From Dyella terrae (GTDB taxonomy: Bacteria > Pseudomonadota > Gammaproteobacteria > Xanthomonadales > Rhodanobacteraceae): 64,000 nucleotides of DNA. The notes beneath the pieces are model-generated. The model worked only from the letters and a program-made list of their open reading frames with translations, had not been told where the DNA came from and made no database searches. Where the stretch lies: contig NZ_CP089414.1 in assembly GCF_022394535.1 (NCBI RefSeq), forward strand, positions 3,906,001-3,970,000. The letters run 5' to 3'. How positions within the stretch are numbered: the stretch's first letter is position 1; every line of letters starts with the position of its first letter. Both the position numbers and the translations under genes were made by a program. Positions 1-9,725 of this stretch are shown here, in pieces.

Positions 1-2
1 CC

Positions 3-2117
3 GCACCGGCGAGCACGGCGCCGGCCAAGGCCTCCACGGCTGCTCCCGCTCCTGAAGTCAGTGCGGTGAATCCGTTCCTGGAGCAGAGCACGCTGCCGTT
101 CCAGGCACCGCCGTTCGACAAGATCAAGGACGGTGACTACCAGCCCGCCTTCGAAGAAGGTATGAAGCAGCACCTGGTGGAGATCCAGAAGATCGCCGAC
201 AACCCGGATGCGCCGACCTTCGAGAACACCTTCGTCCCGATGGAGAAGTCGGGCCGGTTGCTGACCCGCGTGATGCAGGCATTCAACGCCGTCAGCGGCG
301 CCAACACCGACGACACGCTGCAAAAGGTGCAGGAAGACGAGGCGCCGAAGTTCGCCGAGCACCAGGACGCTATCGTGATGAACGACAAGCTGTTCGCGCG
401 CATCGAGACCATCTACAACCAGCGCGATTCGCTCAAGCTCGATCCGGAATCCAAGCGCCTGGTCGAAGTGACCTACAAGAATTTCGTGCGCGGCGGCGCC
501 AAGCTGTCCGAGGCCGACAAGACCAAGCTCAAGGACCTCAACAAGGAAGAGTCCAGCCTGAGCACCCAGTTCACCAACAAGCTGCTGGCCGCAACCAAGG
601 CCGGCGCGCTGGTGGTGGACGACAAGAGCAAGCTCGATGGCATGTCCGAGGGCGACGTTGCCGCCGCTGCCGAAGCCGCCAAGGCCCGCAAGCTCGACGG
701 CAAGTGGGCGGTCACGCTGCAGAACACCACGCAGCAGCCGGCGTTGGAGAACATCAATGATCGTGCCACGCGCGAACAGCTGTTCAAGAACTCGTGGGAT
801 CGCGCCGAGCACAGCGATGCCAACGACACGCGTGACCTGATCGCCCGCATCGCCCAGATCCGCGCCGAACAGGCGAAGCTGCTGGGTTACCCGAACTACG
901 CCGCGTGGAAGCTGGAAGACCAGATGGCGAAGACGCCTGAAGCGGCGATTGGCTTCATGGACAAGCTGGCTCCCGCCGCTACCGCGCGCGCCGAGAAGGA
1001 AGCCAAGGACATCCAGGATGTGATCGACCAGCAGAAGGGTGGTTTCAAGGTCGAGGCATGGGACTGGGAGCACTACTCCGAGCAGGTGCGCAAGGCCAAG
1101 TACGACCTCGATGAATCGCAGGTCAAGCAGTACTTCGAATTGGACAACGTGCTGCAGAACGGCGTGTTCTATGCCGCCAACCAGCTCTACGGCCTGACCT
1201 TCAAGGAGCGCAAGGACATCCCCGTCTGGCAGCCTGACGTGCGCGTGTTCGAAGTGTTCGACAAGGACGGCACCTCCATGGCGCTGTTCTATTGCGACTA
1301 CTTCAAGCGCGACAACAAGAACGGCGGCGCGTGGATGAGCAATCTGGTTGACCAGTCCAAGCTGCTGGACACCAAGCCGGTGGTGTTCAACGTCGCTAAC
1401 TTCACCAAGCCCGCGCCGGGTCAGCCGGCCCTGCTGTCGTCGGACGACGTGATCACCATGTTCCATGAGTTCGGCCATGGCCTGCACGGCATGTTCGCCA
1501 ACTCGCAGTACCCGAGCCTGTCGGGCACCGCGACCGCGCGCGACTTCGTGGAATTCCCGTCGCAGTTCAACGAGCACTGGGCCAGCGATCCGAAGATCTT
1601 CGCCAACTACGCGAAGAACTATAAGACCGGCGAGCCGATGCCGCAGGACCTCGTCGACAAGCTCAAGAAGTCCAAGACCTTCAACAAGGGTTACGACATG
1701 ACCGAGCTGGTCGGTGCCGCGCTGCTCGACATGAGCTGGCACAGCCTGTCGGCCGATACGCCGAAGCAGGATCCGGACAAGTTCGAGATGGACGCGCTCA
1801 CCAAGGCCAAGATCAACCTGAGCTACGTGCCGCCGCGCTACCGTTCCAGCTACTTCCAGCACATCTGGGGCAACGGCTACGCTGCCGGTTACTACGCCTA
1901 CCTGTGGACGGAAATGTTGGCTGACGATGCCTTCCAGGGCTTCGAAGACAAGGGCGGCCTGACCCGCGAGAACGGCGATCGCTTCCGCGCGATGATTCTC
2001 TCGCAGGGCAATACGCAGGATCTGGCAACCCTGTACAAGAAGTGGCGCGGCAAGGATCCGAGCATCGAGCCGATGCTGCTGAACCGTGGCCTCAAGGAAG
2101 CGCCGCAGAAGAAGTAA
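3..2117 (+). CDS. M3 family metallopeptidase (oligopeptidase/peptidyl-dipeptidase), 5' end outside window
   Basis: Zinc metallopeptidase of the M3 (thimet oligopeptidase/Dcp) family, which cleaves short peptides. The zinc motif HEFGH is encoded at 1464-1478, and the downstream segment with DFVEFPSQ should carry the third ligand. A GTG at 66 would give 683 residues, but the frame stays open to the left edge and encodes an Ala/Pro/Ser-rich stretch. That looks like the linker after a signal or lipoprotein peptide, so the true start is probably upstream and the protein exported. M3 enzymes are usually about 650-720 residues, so little is missing. A strong hairpin terminator follows at 2141. Family assignment is firm; the exact peptidase subtype is not. 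Confidence 0.95.
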   Translation, partial: APASTAPAKASTAAPAPEVSAVNPFLEQSTLPFQAPPFDKIKDGDYQPAFEEGMKQHLVEIQKIADNPDAPTFENTFVPMEKSGRLLTRVMQAFNAVSGANTDDTLQKVQEDEAPKFAEHQDAIVMNDKLFARIETIYNQRDSLKLDPESKRLVEVTYKNFVRGGAKLSEADKTKLKDLNKEESSLSTQFTNKLLAATKAGALVVDDKSKLDGMSEGDVAAAAEAAKARKLDGKWAVTLQNTTQQPALENINDRATREQLFKNSWDRAEHSDANDTRDLIARIAQIRAEQAKLLGYPNYAAWKLEDQMAKTPEAAIGFMDKLAPAATARAEKEAKDIQDVIDQQKGGFKVEAWDWEHYSEQVRKAKYDLDESQVKQYFELDNVLQNGVFYAANQLYGLTFKERKDIPVWQPDVRVFEVFDKDGTSMALFYCDYFKRDNKNGGAWMSNLVDQSKLLDTKPVVFNVANFTKPAPGQPALLSSDDVITMFHEFGHGLHGMFANSQYPSLSGTATARDFVEFPSQFNEHWASDPKIFANYAKNYKTGEPMPQDLVDKLKKSKTFNKGYDMTELVGAALLDMSWHSLSADTPKQDPDKFEMDALTKAKINLSYVPPRYRSSYFQHIWGNGYAAGYYAYLWTEMLADDAFQGFEDKGGLTRENGDRFRAMILSQGNTQDLATLYKKWRGKDPSIEPMLLNRGLKEAPQKK

Positions 2118-2140
2118 TTGCGGCCATGTGCTGAAAAGGA

Positions 2141-2165
2141 AAAGGGCCGGCTATGCCGGCCCTTT
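2141..2165. terminator. Intrinsic terminator after the M3 peptidase, probably bidirectional
   Basis: The arms AAAGGGCCGGC and GCCGGCCCTTT are perfect 11-bp complements around the loop TAT, followed by a T-rich tract on the plus strand. The A-rich sequence on the left gives a U tract on the other strand, so it could also serve the minus-strand hydrolase that ends at 2305. Confidence 0.85.
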
Positions 2166-2304
2166 TTATTGCGAGCGAGCCATGGAGCCCGCGTGTGGAC
2201 CAGATGCAGATCATCGTCACGAGTGAGCACACGACACTTTGTGCTGCCCTTCTTGATCTGCTTTCCTCAATCCGGGGCTAGGCAACCTTAGCCCAGGGGT
2301 ATCT

Positions 2305-3684
2305 TTAGTGCCCCGCACTTTCACCGGCATCGGGCCCACCGCCAGGACGCTGATTGAATTCCACCCAATGGCGTAGCTCGACCCACGCAGTCGCGATCTG
2401 ATCCGGCGTAAAACCACAATGCGCATAGCCTTTGGCGTCGGTGAACGGTTGCTGCGGCACACGCATGGGGGGCAAGGCTTCTTGAACCAGGTTCTGATCA
2501 TTGCCGCTGTCGTGCACGGCCTTCAGCAACGCGCTCTCTTCTAACTCGCTCGGCACTAACGGATCGACGGAGTTGTAGATAGAGATCAACTTGGTATTGA
2601 ACTTGCCCGTCGCCTTGTGCCATTCGGTGGCATATGCGAGAGCGCGTGGGTCGGCACGGATCCGCTGGATGTCCCGGTTCAATGCATGGGTTTCGTCGAC
2701 GCTCAGATAGGGACTGGAGTAGACCTTAGCCGTGTTGTCGTAGATCGACCCGCCAAAGGTTGTTTCTATATCGTCCATGCCATAACTGACGGTCACAATC
2801 GGTTGAAGAAAAGAACCCAAGTCCTTTTCTGCACCCGTGGCGGCCGCGATGTTATCGATCATGCGTTGCTCAGGGCCGGTAGGGTTCGCCTGCGCTGCTG
2901 CGAATAATTTGACGATGGGGGCGGCCAGTCGTTTCAACTGCATCAACGTGTAAAGCGGCGTTACCGATTTGAACGCTGGCGATGTCCAGGTGGATAGTGC
3001 TGAATGATCGATGCGCTGATCACCGGGGAGGCTATAGGCCGTGCCATGCGTGAAGTAGTTATAGGCGGCACGCAGATCGATAAGATGGCCAATTTCCCCC
3101 GGCCAACTGTCCACCACACCACATGCGGCCAAGGCACCCGAGAAGTCGGCGGGATACCGCTCGATCAGGCCCTCAGTAATGTTGCCGCCCATGGAAGCAC
3201 CAATCAAATAAGCACGCGTGCTTCCGAACCGAGTCAAGAACTGGTTCAACCGATGGGTGTTCTCAATGCCGGTCTGCACGCCTATGCCCGCTTTATCGTA
3301 GGCGCTCAGTCCAACGGCGAAACCTTGTGAATAAGGAATTCGATAGACCCCGAAGTCATCACCCTTCAGCGGGTTGTCGGTGATTTCGATGTTATTGCGA
3401 GTGCCTGGAGGGCTGTATCCGTTCGCAAACAATACGGCCTGTTTATTCCAGCGCCACGGGATAGCCAGCGAGAACGCGCGACCATCGAGCTCTCCGTTCA
3501 ATCGCATGCCACCGTCATCCAAGGGTGCGCCAGTGACATCCTGCGCACCGGCCCGTTGAGCGGCTTGCACCAGCGCTTGTTGGTCCGCACTCAACTTCGT
3601 GCGCGAGCAGCCCGCAAGCATGACGACGAAGGCCACACTGAGTGTGAGGCTCAAGCCCCTCACTAAACGTTCCAATCTGGTCAT
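2305..3684 (-). CDS. Lipoprotein alpha/beta hydrolase (tannase/esterase-like)
   Basis: A 459-residue protein with a lipoprotein signal: hydrophobic segment, then lipobox LAGC with Cys26. The nucleophile elbow GASMGG places Ser164; plausible partners are the Asp in NSVDPLVP (about residue 382) and the His in GYAHCGF (about 427). This is the triad order of the alpha/beta hydrolase fold. A GGAG ribosome binding site lies 9 bases before the ATG. It is 61 bases downstream of the TonB-dependent receptor gene on the same strand, so the two probably form an operon: the hydrolase would process an ester-type ligand at the outer membrane or in the periplasm. The substrate is not evident. Confidence 0.75.
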   Translation of the reverse strand: MTRLERLVRGLSLTLSVAFVVMLAGCSRTKLSADQQALVQAAQRAGAQDVTGAPLDDGGMRLNGELDGRAFSLAIPWRWNKQAVLFANGYSPPGTRNNIEITDNPLKGDDFGVYRIPYSQGFAVGLSAYDKAGIGVQTGIENTHRLNQFLTRFGSTRAYLIGASMGGNITEGLIERYPADFSGALAACGVVDSWPGEIGHLIDLRAAYNYFTHGTAYSLPGDQRIDHSALSTWTSPAFKSVTPLYTLMQLKRLAAPIVKLFAAAQANPTGPEQRMIDNIAAATGAEKDLGSFLQPIVTVSYGMDDIETTFGGSIYDNTAKVYSSPYLSVDETHALNRDIQRIRADPRALAYATEWHKATGKFNTKLISIYNSVDPLVPSELEESALLKAVHDSGNDQNLVQEALPPMRVPQQPFTDAKGYAHCGFTPDQIATAWVELRHWVEFNQRPGGGPDAGESAGH

Positions 3685-3745
3685 AACTTAGTGCTCCATA
3701 TAGCCATTTGAACGGCGCTAAACGATGACGAGCCATGCCCTCGCA

Positions 3746-6097
3746 TCAGAAACTCCCGGTTACGCGAAGCATGAACGTGCGCGGTTGCATGTAGTTCACG
3801 TCGTGCCAGGGCACGCCGCCAACGTCGGCGAAGCCGGAGTAGGAGGAGGTGATTCCGTGCTTGTTGGTGAGATTGGTGACCGTTAGCGAGAACTCGGGGT
3901 ACGTCGGCAATGAGGATGTTCCCAAACGAATTTGCGCGTCGTACTCGCTATAGCCATAGATGGAATCGGGCTGGTTGATGCCGTAGCTGGTGCGCCCAAT
4001 GAAGGCCTGGCTAAGGTAGCCGCCGATGTACCAGCTGCTACCCAGACTATGCTGATAGTCGGCGGTGGCTGCTGTCTGCCACTTCGGCGACAAAGGCCAC
4101 GGCGTACCCGAGGGCTCGATCTGGCCCGTGGAGACTTCGAAGGGTTGCTTGGTGCGGGCGCTATCGTAGGTGGCCGACAGGTGGAAGCTGAGCCCCGGCA
4201 CGGATCGCGGCAAGTAGGCGGATGAAAGCTCCACGCCTTTGCTGACAACGCGACCTACGTTGTCGATGTACGAGCTCAAGCCATCCGCGACGAACACCAG
4301 TACCTGCGGATTTTTCCAGTTCTCATAGAAGGCGGTGGCATCGAACGAAAGCGTGCGATCAAACCACTGGCTACGTAGGCCGAATTCGTAGTTCCAGATA
4401 GTGTCCGTTTTGAACTGGTTCGGGACGGGCGCGACAGAGAACAGACCCGCCGTACCCCATTGCAAACCGCCTACGCGATAGCCCTTGGAGACGGACGTGT
4501 AAAGCATCGCGTTGTCATTGATGTTCCAACTCAACGCAGCTTTCGGATTGAAACCATCGTTGTGAACGGTGCCCTGATTCAATAGCCCTTGGGGATGGCC
4601 GCTTATGTCTACCAGTAGGCCAGTGTTGTTCACCCAGCCGCCTGAAAAGGCACGATAGAAGCGCCCTCCCAGGCCGAAGTTGAACCCATCACCAAGGTCG
4701 CGGCTAACATCGAAGAACGCGGCTTCCTCGCGTACCTTGATGTTCATTTGGATGTTGACGTAATCGGGTTGGCCAAAGAGATACCAGGCGTTACCGAGAT
4801 CCGGCAACACTTGGTTGAGCAACCCCACAGTGGTCGGCACTGGCAGGCTCGGCGAACCCAGCGCAAGCACGTCCTCGCCCCGAATCTGTTGGCGCATGCC
4901 ATAGATACCCGCCACCCAGTTCCAGGGTGAATCCGGGTTGTTGGATACCAAACGGATCTCCTGGCTAGCGGTACTGGAACGGCTTTGGTCGATGGTATTG
5001 GCGATCGGATAGATGTCCCCGGCGACCACCGCGTTGGAGCCCTCGTTCACCTGATCGAGATCCTTGCGTACGTACCCGCTTTCAGAGATCAGTTTGAACT
5101 TGCCGAAGTCGTCGTCCACCTTTAACGACGCCAGATTGAAGCGCTGACTGTTGGGGCTAAGCCGTGGACTGACGCTATTGACCAGGTCGCCGTTGCGATT
5201 GTCCGCAAGGCCATCGTCATCACGCTTGTTTTCCTGGTTGGCAAACATCAGTTGAATATTCAGCGGGTCGATCGGCTTCCACGCCAGAATCGCGCGGCCA
5301 CCGGTTTGGCGTCCGCGCTCGCTGTCTTTGCGGTTGAGTTGGGTGTTGTCGATGTAACCCGGCAGCGCCTGGTCATAGGCCACCACACGAAGCGCCAGGC
5401 GGTTGTTCTTGTCGAGTGGTAAGTTCAGTGCGGCGCCGCCACCAAAGGCGTTACTACCTCCGTCAACAGCGCCGTACTGGAGATAGTACTTGCCACCCCA
5501 CTGCCCGAACTCCGGCTGGTTGGGTACATAGCGCACCGCGCCGTTCAAAGCTGCCGCACCATACAAGGTGCCTTGAGGGCCTTTGAGTACCTCGACGTCC
5601 TGCATGTCGAAGGGATTGGGATCGACACTCAAGCGTGGCGCGTAGTAATCGGTCAGAGAGAGATCGTCGAATAGCAAGCCCGTGGTGGGGTTAGTGTTGG
5701 CTTCGCTGGATATGCCGCGAACCGTGATGCGTTGATCACCATTACCAGCCGAGGTGACCGAAATGCCGGGCACCAATTTGACAATATCGTTGATGTTCTG
5801 CGTGCCACGCTTGTCCAGATCGTCGGCCGTGATCGCATTGATCGTGGCCGGAATCTTTTCGACCGATTCCTCACGCTTCGTGGCGGTCACTACCACGGCT
5901 TGCAACTCCGTCGGCTTGGTCGTGGGGGTAGCGGCCTTAGGCGAACCCGAAGTGGACGCTGAGGAGGTGCCGGGAGAGGACGCGGATGATGGCGGGCTCG
6001 ATGTGTCCTGCGCATGCAGTCCTTGTATGCCGAGCCCGGCGCCGGCCAGCACCAATGCCAAAGAGCGATAGAGCTGCTGCTGTGCCATTCGTTTCAT
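3746..6097 (-). CDS. TonB-dependent outer-membrane receptor
   Basis: A 783-residue TonB-dependent receptor. The start is set at 6097 (MKRMAQQQ) rather than an upstream in-frame ATG, because GAGGGGACG sits just before it and a signal peptide ending near LHAQ follows. After a low-complexity Ser/Pro/Thr stretch comes the TonB-box-like LQAVVVTATKREES and a plug domain (VKLVPGISV, VEVLKGPQGTLYG), then a beta-barrel ending in Phe, as usual for outer-membrane proteins. It is the first gene of the minus-strand pair with the lipoprotein hydrolase and is divergent from an acyl-CoA ligase. I see no Fur-box-like sequence before it, so an organic ligand is more likely than iron. Ligand unknown. Confidence 0.9.
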   Translation of the reverse strand: MKRMAQQQLYRSLALVLAGAGLGIQGLHAQDTSSPPSSASSPGTSSASTSGSPKAATPTTKPTELQAVVVTATKREESVEKIPATINAITADDLDKRGTQNINDIVKLVPGISVTSAGNGDQRITVRGISSEANTNPTTGLLFDDLSLTDYYAPRLSVDPNPFDMQDVEVLKGPQGTLYGAAALNGAVRYVPNQPEFGQWGGKYYLQYGAVDGGSNAFGGGAALNLPLDKNNRLALRVVAYDQALPGYIDNTQLNRKDSERGRQTGGRAILAWKPIDPLNIQLMFANQENKRDDDGLADNRNGDLVNSVSPRLSPNSQRFNLASLKVDDDFGKFKLISESGYVRKDLDQVNEGSNAVVAGDIYPIANTIDQSRSSTASQEIRLVSNNPDSPWNWVAGIYGMRQQIRGEDVLALGSPSLPVPTTVGLLNQVLPDLGNAWYLFGQPDYVNIQMNIKVREEAAFFDVSRDLGDGFNFGLGGRFYRAFSGGWVNNTGLLVDISGHPQGLLNQGTVHNDGFNPKAALSWNINDNAMLYTSVSKGYRVGGLQWGTAGLFSVAPVPNQFKTDTIWNYEFGLRSQWFDRTLSFDATAFYENWKNPQVLVFVADGLSSYIDNVGRVVSKGVELSSAYLPRSVPGLSFHLSATYDSARTKQPFEVSTGQIEPSGTPWPLSPKWQTAATADYQHSLGSSWYIGGYLSQAFIGRTSYGINQPDSIYGYSEYDAQIRLGTSSLPTYPEFSLTVTNLTNKHGITSSYSGFADVGGVPWHDVNYMQPRTFMLRVTGSF

Positions 6098-6285
6098 TTG
6101 CGTCCCCTCGGTCAACATCTCGTTGCAGATAGAGAAGGGCACAAACCGGTGGTGATACGCGGCGACCGATTGGTATCGATATCATGACGCTGCGAAAAAT
6201 TCGCCCGGATGGAGCTTGGGCGGACTTGGATCGGCCGAGCCTTCACGTTTTCACGATCAGTCTGCAGGACCAGCGGTCGCCAAGA

Positions 6286-6314
6286 ATTCCAAAAAAATCC
6301 GATTATTTTGGAAT
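6286..6314. promoter_or_regulatory. Inverted repeat in the divergent receptor/ligase promoter region (candidate operator)
   Basis: ATTCCAAAA (6286-6294) and TTTTGGAAT (6306-6314) are perfect 9-bp complements separated by 11 bases, so the half-site centres lie about two helical turns apart. It lies in the 322-base gap between divergent starts at 6097 and 6420. The position suits an operator for both transcription units, perhaps for the AraC regulator at 8114-9460. The repeat is seen directly; the role is inferred. Confidence 0.5.
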
Positions 6315-6419
6315 AGGGCTTTTGGGCAATTCGATTGTGATGGGGCACCCGAGATCACTGGCCGCCCCTTGGAGCCGGTGCGGCGGGCTACGCTCTTCTA
6401 CTGCGAAGGTCATGTGACC

Positions 6420-8060
6420 ATGCCCCTACGTTATCCACCGGCCCATAGCGAACATCACGCATACCCTTTGCATATCGGCCAGCTCTTTCGCTCTGCGCTC
6501 GATACGCATAGCGATCAGGTGCTCGTGGGGAGTGATGGTCAGCGGTTCGACTATCCTTCGTTCGGCGCACGGGTGCACCAGTTGGCGCACGCGCTGACCG
6601 CGCTGGGCGTTGGCCCGGGAGATGTCGTCTCGGTGATGGACTGGGACAGTCACCGGTATTTGGAATGCTATTTTGCCGTTCCGATGCTCGGAGCCGTCCT
6701 GCACACCGTCAACGTTAGGCTATCGCTGGAACAGATGGCTTACACGTTGGATAGCACCGGTCCGAGCGTGCTGTTGTTTCATAGTGACTTCGAACCGTTG
6801 GTGGCTCAGATTGCGCCGCGCCTGTCGCCGATCGTTCCATTGGTTTTCATGCGCGATCAGCCCTCGTGCGCATCCCGGCTGGAGCTGGTTGGCGAGTATG
6901 AGGAGTTGATCGCTCGCTATCCCAATGACTATCCGTTTCAAGATGTGGACGAACTGGCGCAAGCCACGACCTTCCACACAACGGGCACCACCGGGCAACC
7001 CAAGGCGGTAGGATTCAGTCATCGTCAGCTCGTACTGCACACATTGGCCGTGATGGGTGCGCTAGGCACACAGCCCGCTGGTCAGGGTTTGCGCCGCGGC
7101 GATGTGTATATGCCAATCACGCCGATGTTTCACGTGCATGCATGGGGTATCCCATTTATTGCGACCGTGCTCGGGTTGAAACAGGTGTATCCAGGGCGTT
7201 ACGAAGCTGCGCGATTGCTCAAGCTACGCAGAGAAGAGAGCGTCAGTTTCTCGCACTGTGTGCCAACGGTGCTGACCATGATTCTGGACGCCTTCTCGTC
7301 GGAGGACCATGTGGAGCAACCTTGGACGATTCTCGTGGGTGGCTCGGCGCTCTCCCGAGACCTCCACCGCAGAGCCGCTGCGCGCGGAATCACGGCAGTG
7401 ACGGGATACGGCATGTCAGAAACCGCACCCGTATTGTCCATTGCCTTTTCCTTCGCAGAACCGGCCGATGCGAGGGAAGAGAGCTTGTGTAGTGCGGGTC
7501 ATCCGGTGCCCTTGGTGCAGCTTCGCATCGTCGACGAGGCCATGACGACGTTACCGGCGGACGGCGACGCTTGTGGCGAGTTGGTGGCGCGCGCACCGTG
7601 GCTGACATCGGCCTACCGGGGAGATGTTGCGGCGTCTCGGCAACTTTGGAGTGGTGGGTGGCTTCACACCCAAGATATGGCGAGCATCACCTCGGACGGG
7701 CGCGTTGAGATTCGCGACCGATTGAAAGATGTGATCAAAACGGGTGGGGAATGGATCTCTTCGGTGACGATGGAGATGCTGATCGCTAAGCATCCCAACA
7801 TTGCCGCTGTCGCCTACGTTGGCATTGTTGATGCTCGGTGGGGTGAGCGACCGGCGGCATTCATCGTGCCCAAGGAGGGCGCATCCATCGATACGGAAAC
7901 GTTGCGCGCGTATTTGGCTCCGCATGTGGAGAGTGGCGCGATTAGCCGTTACGCCTTGCCGGATCGGTGCGTGGTCCTTGAGCGACTGCCGCTGACCAGC
8001 GTCGGCAAAATTGACAAGAAAGCATTGCGTGATCAGCTGGAGCAGGAGCGCACGCAATGA
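6420..8060 (+). CDS. AMP-binding acyl-CoA ligase (fatty-acid/medium-chain type)
   Basis: Adenylate-forming enzyme of 546 residues that should activate a carboxylic acid with ATP and join it to CoA. The start at 6420 (MPLRYPPAH) is preferred over an in-frame start at 6216 because the upstream residues look like translated promoter DNA and GAAGG lies before this ATG. Visible motifs are the ATP loop TTGTTGQPK, the adenine-binding GYGMSETAP, the Asp-containing WLHTQDMA, the hinge RDRLKDVIKTGGEW, and the C-terminal catalytic lysine segment SVGKIDKKALR. Divergent from the TonB-dependent receptor and next to an AraC regulator, so it probably activates the acid that is imported or released by the lipoprotein hydrolase. 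Confidence 0.88.
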   Translation: MPLRYPPAHSEHHAYPLHIGQLFRSALDTHSDQVLVGSDGQRFDYPSFGARVHQLAHALTALGVGPGDVVSVMDWDSHRYLECYFAVPMLGAVLHTVNVRLSLEQMAYTLDSTGPSVLLFHSDFEPLVAQIAPRLSPIVPLVFMRDQPSCASRLELVGEYEELIARYPNDYPFQDVDELAQATTFHTTGTTGQPKAVGFSHRQLVLHTLAVMGALGTQPAGQGLRRGDVYMPITPMFHVHAWGIPFIATVLGLKQVYPGRYEAARLLKLRREESVSFSHCVPTVLTMILDAFSSEDHVEQPWTILVGGSALSRDLHRRAAARGITAVTGYGMSETAPVLSIAFSFAEPADAREESLCSAGHPVPLVQLRIVDEAMTTLPADGDACGELVARAPWLTSAYRGDVAASRQLWSGGWLHTQDMASITSDGRVEIRDRLKDVIKTGGEWISSVTMEMLIAKHPNIAAVAYVGIVDARWGERPAAFIVPKEGASIDTETLRAYLAPHVESGAISRYALPDRCVVLERLPLTSVGKIDKKALRDQLEQERTQ

Positions 8061-8113
8061 AATCGCCTCTCCACGGCGGAGGATGCGCGGAAGGATGGAG
8101 CGAGTAGTGCCAG

Positions 8114-9460
8114 CTAGGTTGATTGGTGGTGCTTGCGATACTGACCGGGGCTCATGCCGGTTTCTTCTTTGAAGACGGTTGCCATGTGGCTTTGGCTGTT
8201 GAAGCCTGCGTCAATGGCGATGGCGACGAGTGATTGGTCCGTCGTTTCGAGCCGGTGCCTGGCCAGACTGACGCGCTCAGCGATCACGCATTGGAGTGGC
8301 GTCATGCTGAGGTGATGCTTAAACGCCGCGATGAGATCCTGCTTGGACACCCCGGCCTGTGCGGCCAGCCCTTCCAAGCTAATTTTTTCAGATAACCGCT
8401 GCTGGATGAAGGTAAGTAGCCGGTGGATACCCTCGTTTGAAAGCGTGCGGTGGTGAGTAGCCCGGCTTCGGCGAGCCGTTGGCGACAGGAAGTTGCCATC
8501 AGGCGACGTTTCTTCGGGGTGCTCGCCGAATCGCCGATGGTACTCAAGGCGAAATCCGGACGTGTTGACGAAGCCGCGGTCCCGGATCCAGGTTTCGTCC
8601 GGGTGTGGGGCGTCACCAGACCTGAGTTCATCGCGGGCCCGTTCCAGCCGCTCGCGGTACAACATCTGGCGGGGAGTCACTCCCTCGAAATGAAGAAAGC
8701 TGTGATTGAGCGAGGCCGTGCTGCAATCCAAATAGGCGGCCACGTCTTCACTGGTGATGTCAGCGTGAGCCTGCTCAACGATGAAACCCTTGGCTCGGTT
8801 CACCTGTGCCCGCGACAGCCGCTGCATCGCCATGAATGCGTCGCTGTAGGTGTGCGGGTGCATTTGCATGAGCAACGAGATGGCGTAGTCCGTCAGATTG
8901 TTTTTCATCAGTTCGGGGACGGCGCTGACGTGCATGAGCGAGTCCATGCTCATCGTTACCGCCGCCCACAGCGCGCTCAACTCATGAGAGAACGGCTGCC
9001 CTTTGAAGATCGGTGGCAAATCGAGTGAACGGCCTATCCAGCGGGAACAGAAGTCCAGCAATTTCTGCTTGCTGATATGGACGTTCTCGTAGGCGAGGCC
9101 TTCGTGCCCGGCGATTTGTTGAACCGGTACGACGATGCCTGATCCGACCCTGGATGACTCGGTGCCGAGTTGAAAGGTGTTGTTCGCGGATGCGAACTTG
9201 ATAAAGAAGGTTTCCCCAATATCGGGGCTCACATGAACTTTGACCGGCGCGTCGTAGTGGGTATGGCTATACCCAATATGGCCGAACTCGCGGCCGCGTC
9301 TTTCCGAGGAAACGTTTTTCACGCGGCAGAGGGGATCAATTCGTACGGCGTCGAAACCATAGATTTCCGACAGGCTATGGCGAATGGCATCGATGCCGCT
9401 GACCCTGTACGCGTCGGCAGAGCTATGGGCCAGTTCCATTTCTTGTAGATCGATGGACAT
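8114..9460 (-). CDS. AraC-family regulator with two tandem HTH domains
   Basis: A 448-residue transcription regulator. Residues 1-200 form an AraC-type sensor region. Residues about 222-318 make one complete AraC HTH module (DVAAYLDCSTASLNHSFLHF, then a GFVNTSGFRLEYHRRFGEHP recognition half). Residues about 345-446 make a second (LEGLAAQAGVSKQDLIAAF, then AGFNSQSHMATVFKEETGMS). Ordinary family members are about 300-330 residues with a single module, so the extra length is the duplicated DNA-binding domain. It is convergent with the acyl-CoA ligase, 53 bases away, and is the likely regulator of the ligase/receptor module. Target and effector are unknown. Confidence 0.85.
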   Translation of the reverse strand: MSIDLQEMELAHSSADAYRVSGIDAIRHSLSEIYGFDAVRIDPLCRVKNVSSERRGREFGHIGYSHTHYDAPVKVHVSPDIGETFFIKFASANNTFQLGTESSRVGSGIVVPVQQIAGHEGLAYENVHISKQKLLDFCSRWIGRSLDLPPIFKGQPFSHELSALWAAVTMSMDSLMHVSAVPELMKNNLTDYAISLLMQMHPHTYSDAFMAMQRLSRAQVNRAKGFIVEQAHADITSEDVAAYLDCSTASLNHSFLHFEGVTPRQMLYRERLERARDELRSGDAPHPDETWIRDRGFVNTSGFRLEYHRRFGEHPEETSPDGNFLSPTARRSRATHHRTLSNEGIHRLLTFIQQRLSEKISLEGLAAQAGVSKQDLIAAFKHHLSMTPLQCVIAERVSLARHRLETTDQSLVAIAIDAGFNSQSHMATVFKEETGMSPGQYRKHHQST

Positions 9461-9725
9461 TTACTCGCGATCCACGTTTTGGTCGTTGCAGCGATGGCCG
9501 CCGGGTTCGACGTACGGGCTCGAAGCTATGGACATCCTTTTGGGGAGTCAATTTGCGCTGCAATAGACGCTGTCTGTTGCGCCGCAGCAATATGAGCTGA
9601 CTATTCACGGGACTCGATCGTGCGATCGGGGCCCGGTCCGATGGGTGGCTATACGCCAAGGATCCAATCCCCGGCAAGACCAAGGGCCGACGAAACGTCG
9701 ACCCTTGAGTAGCAGCAGCGCCCCG

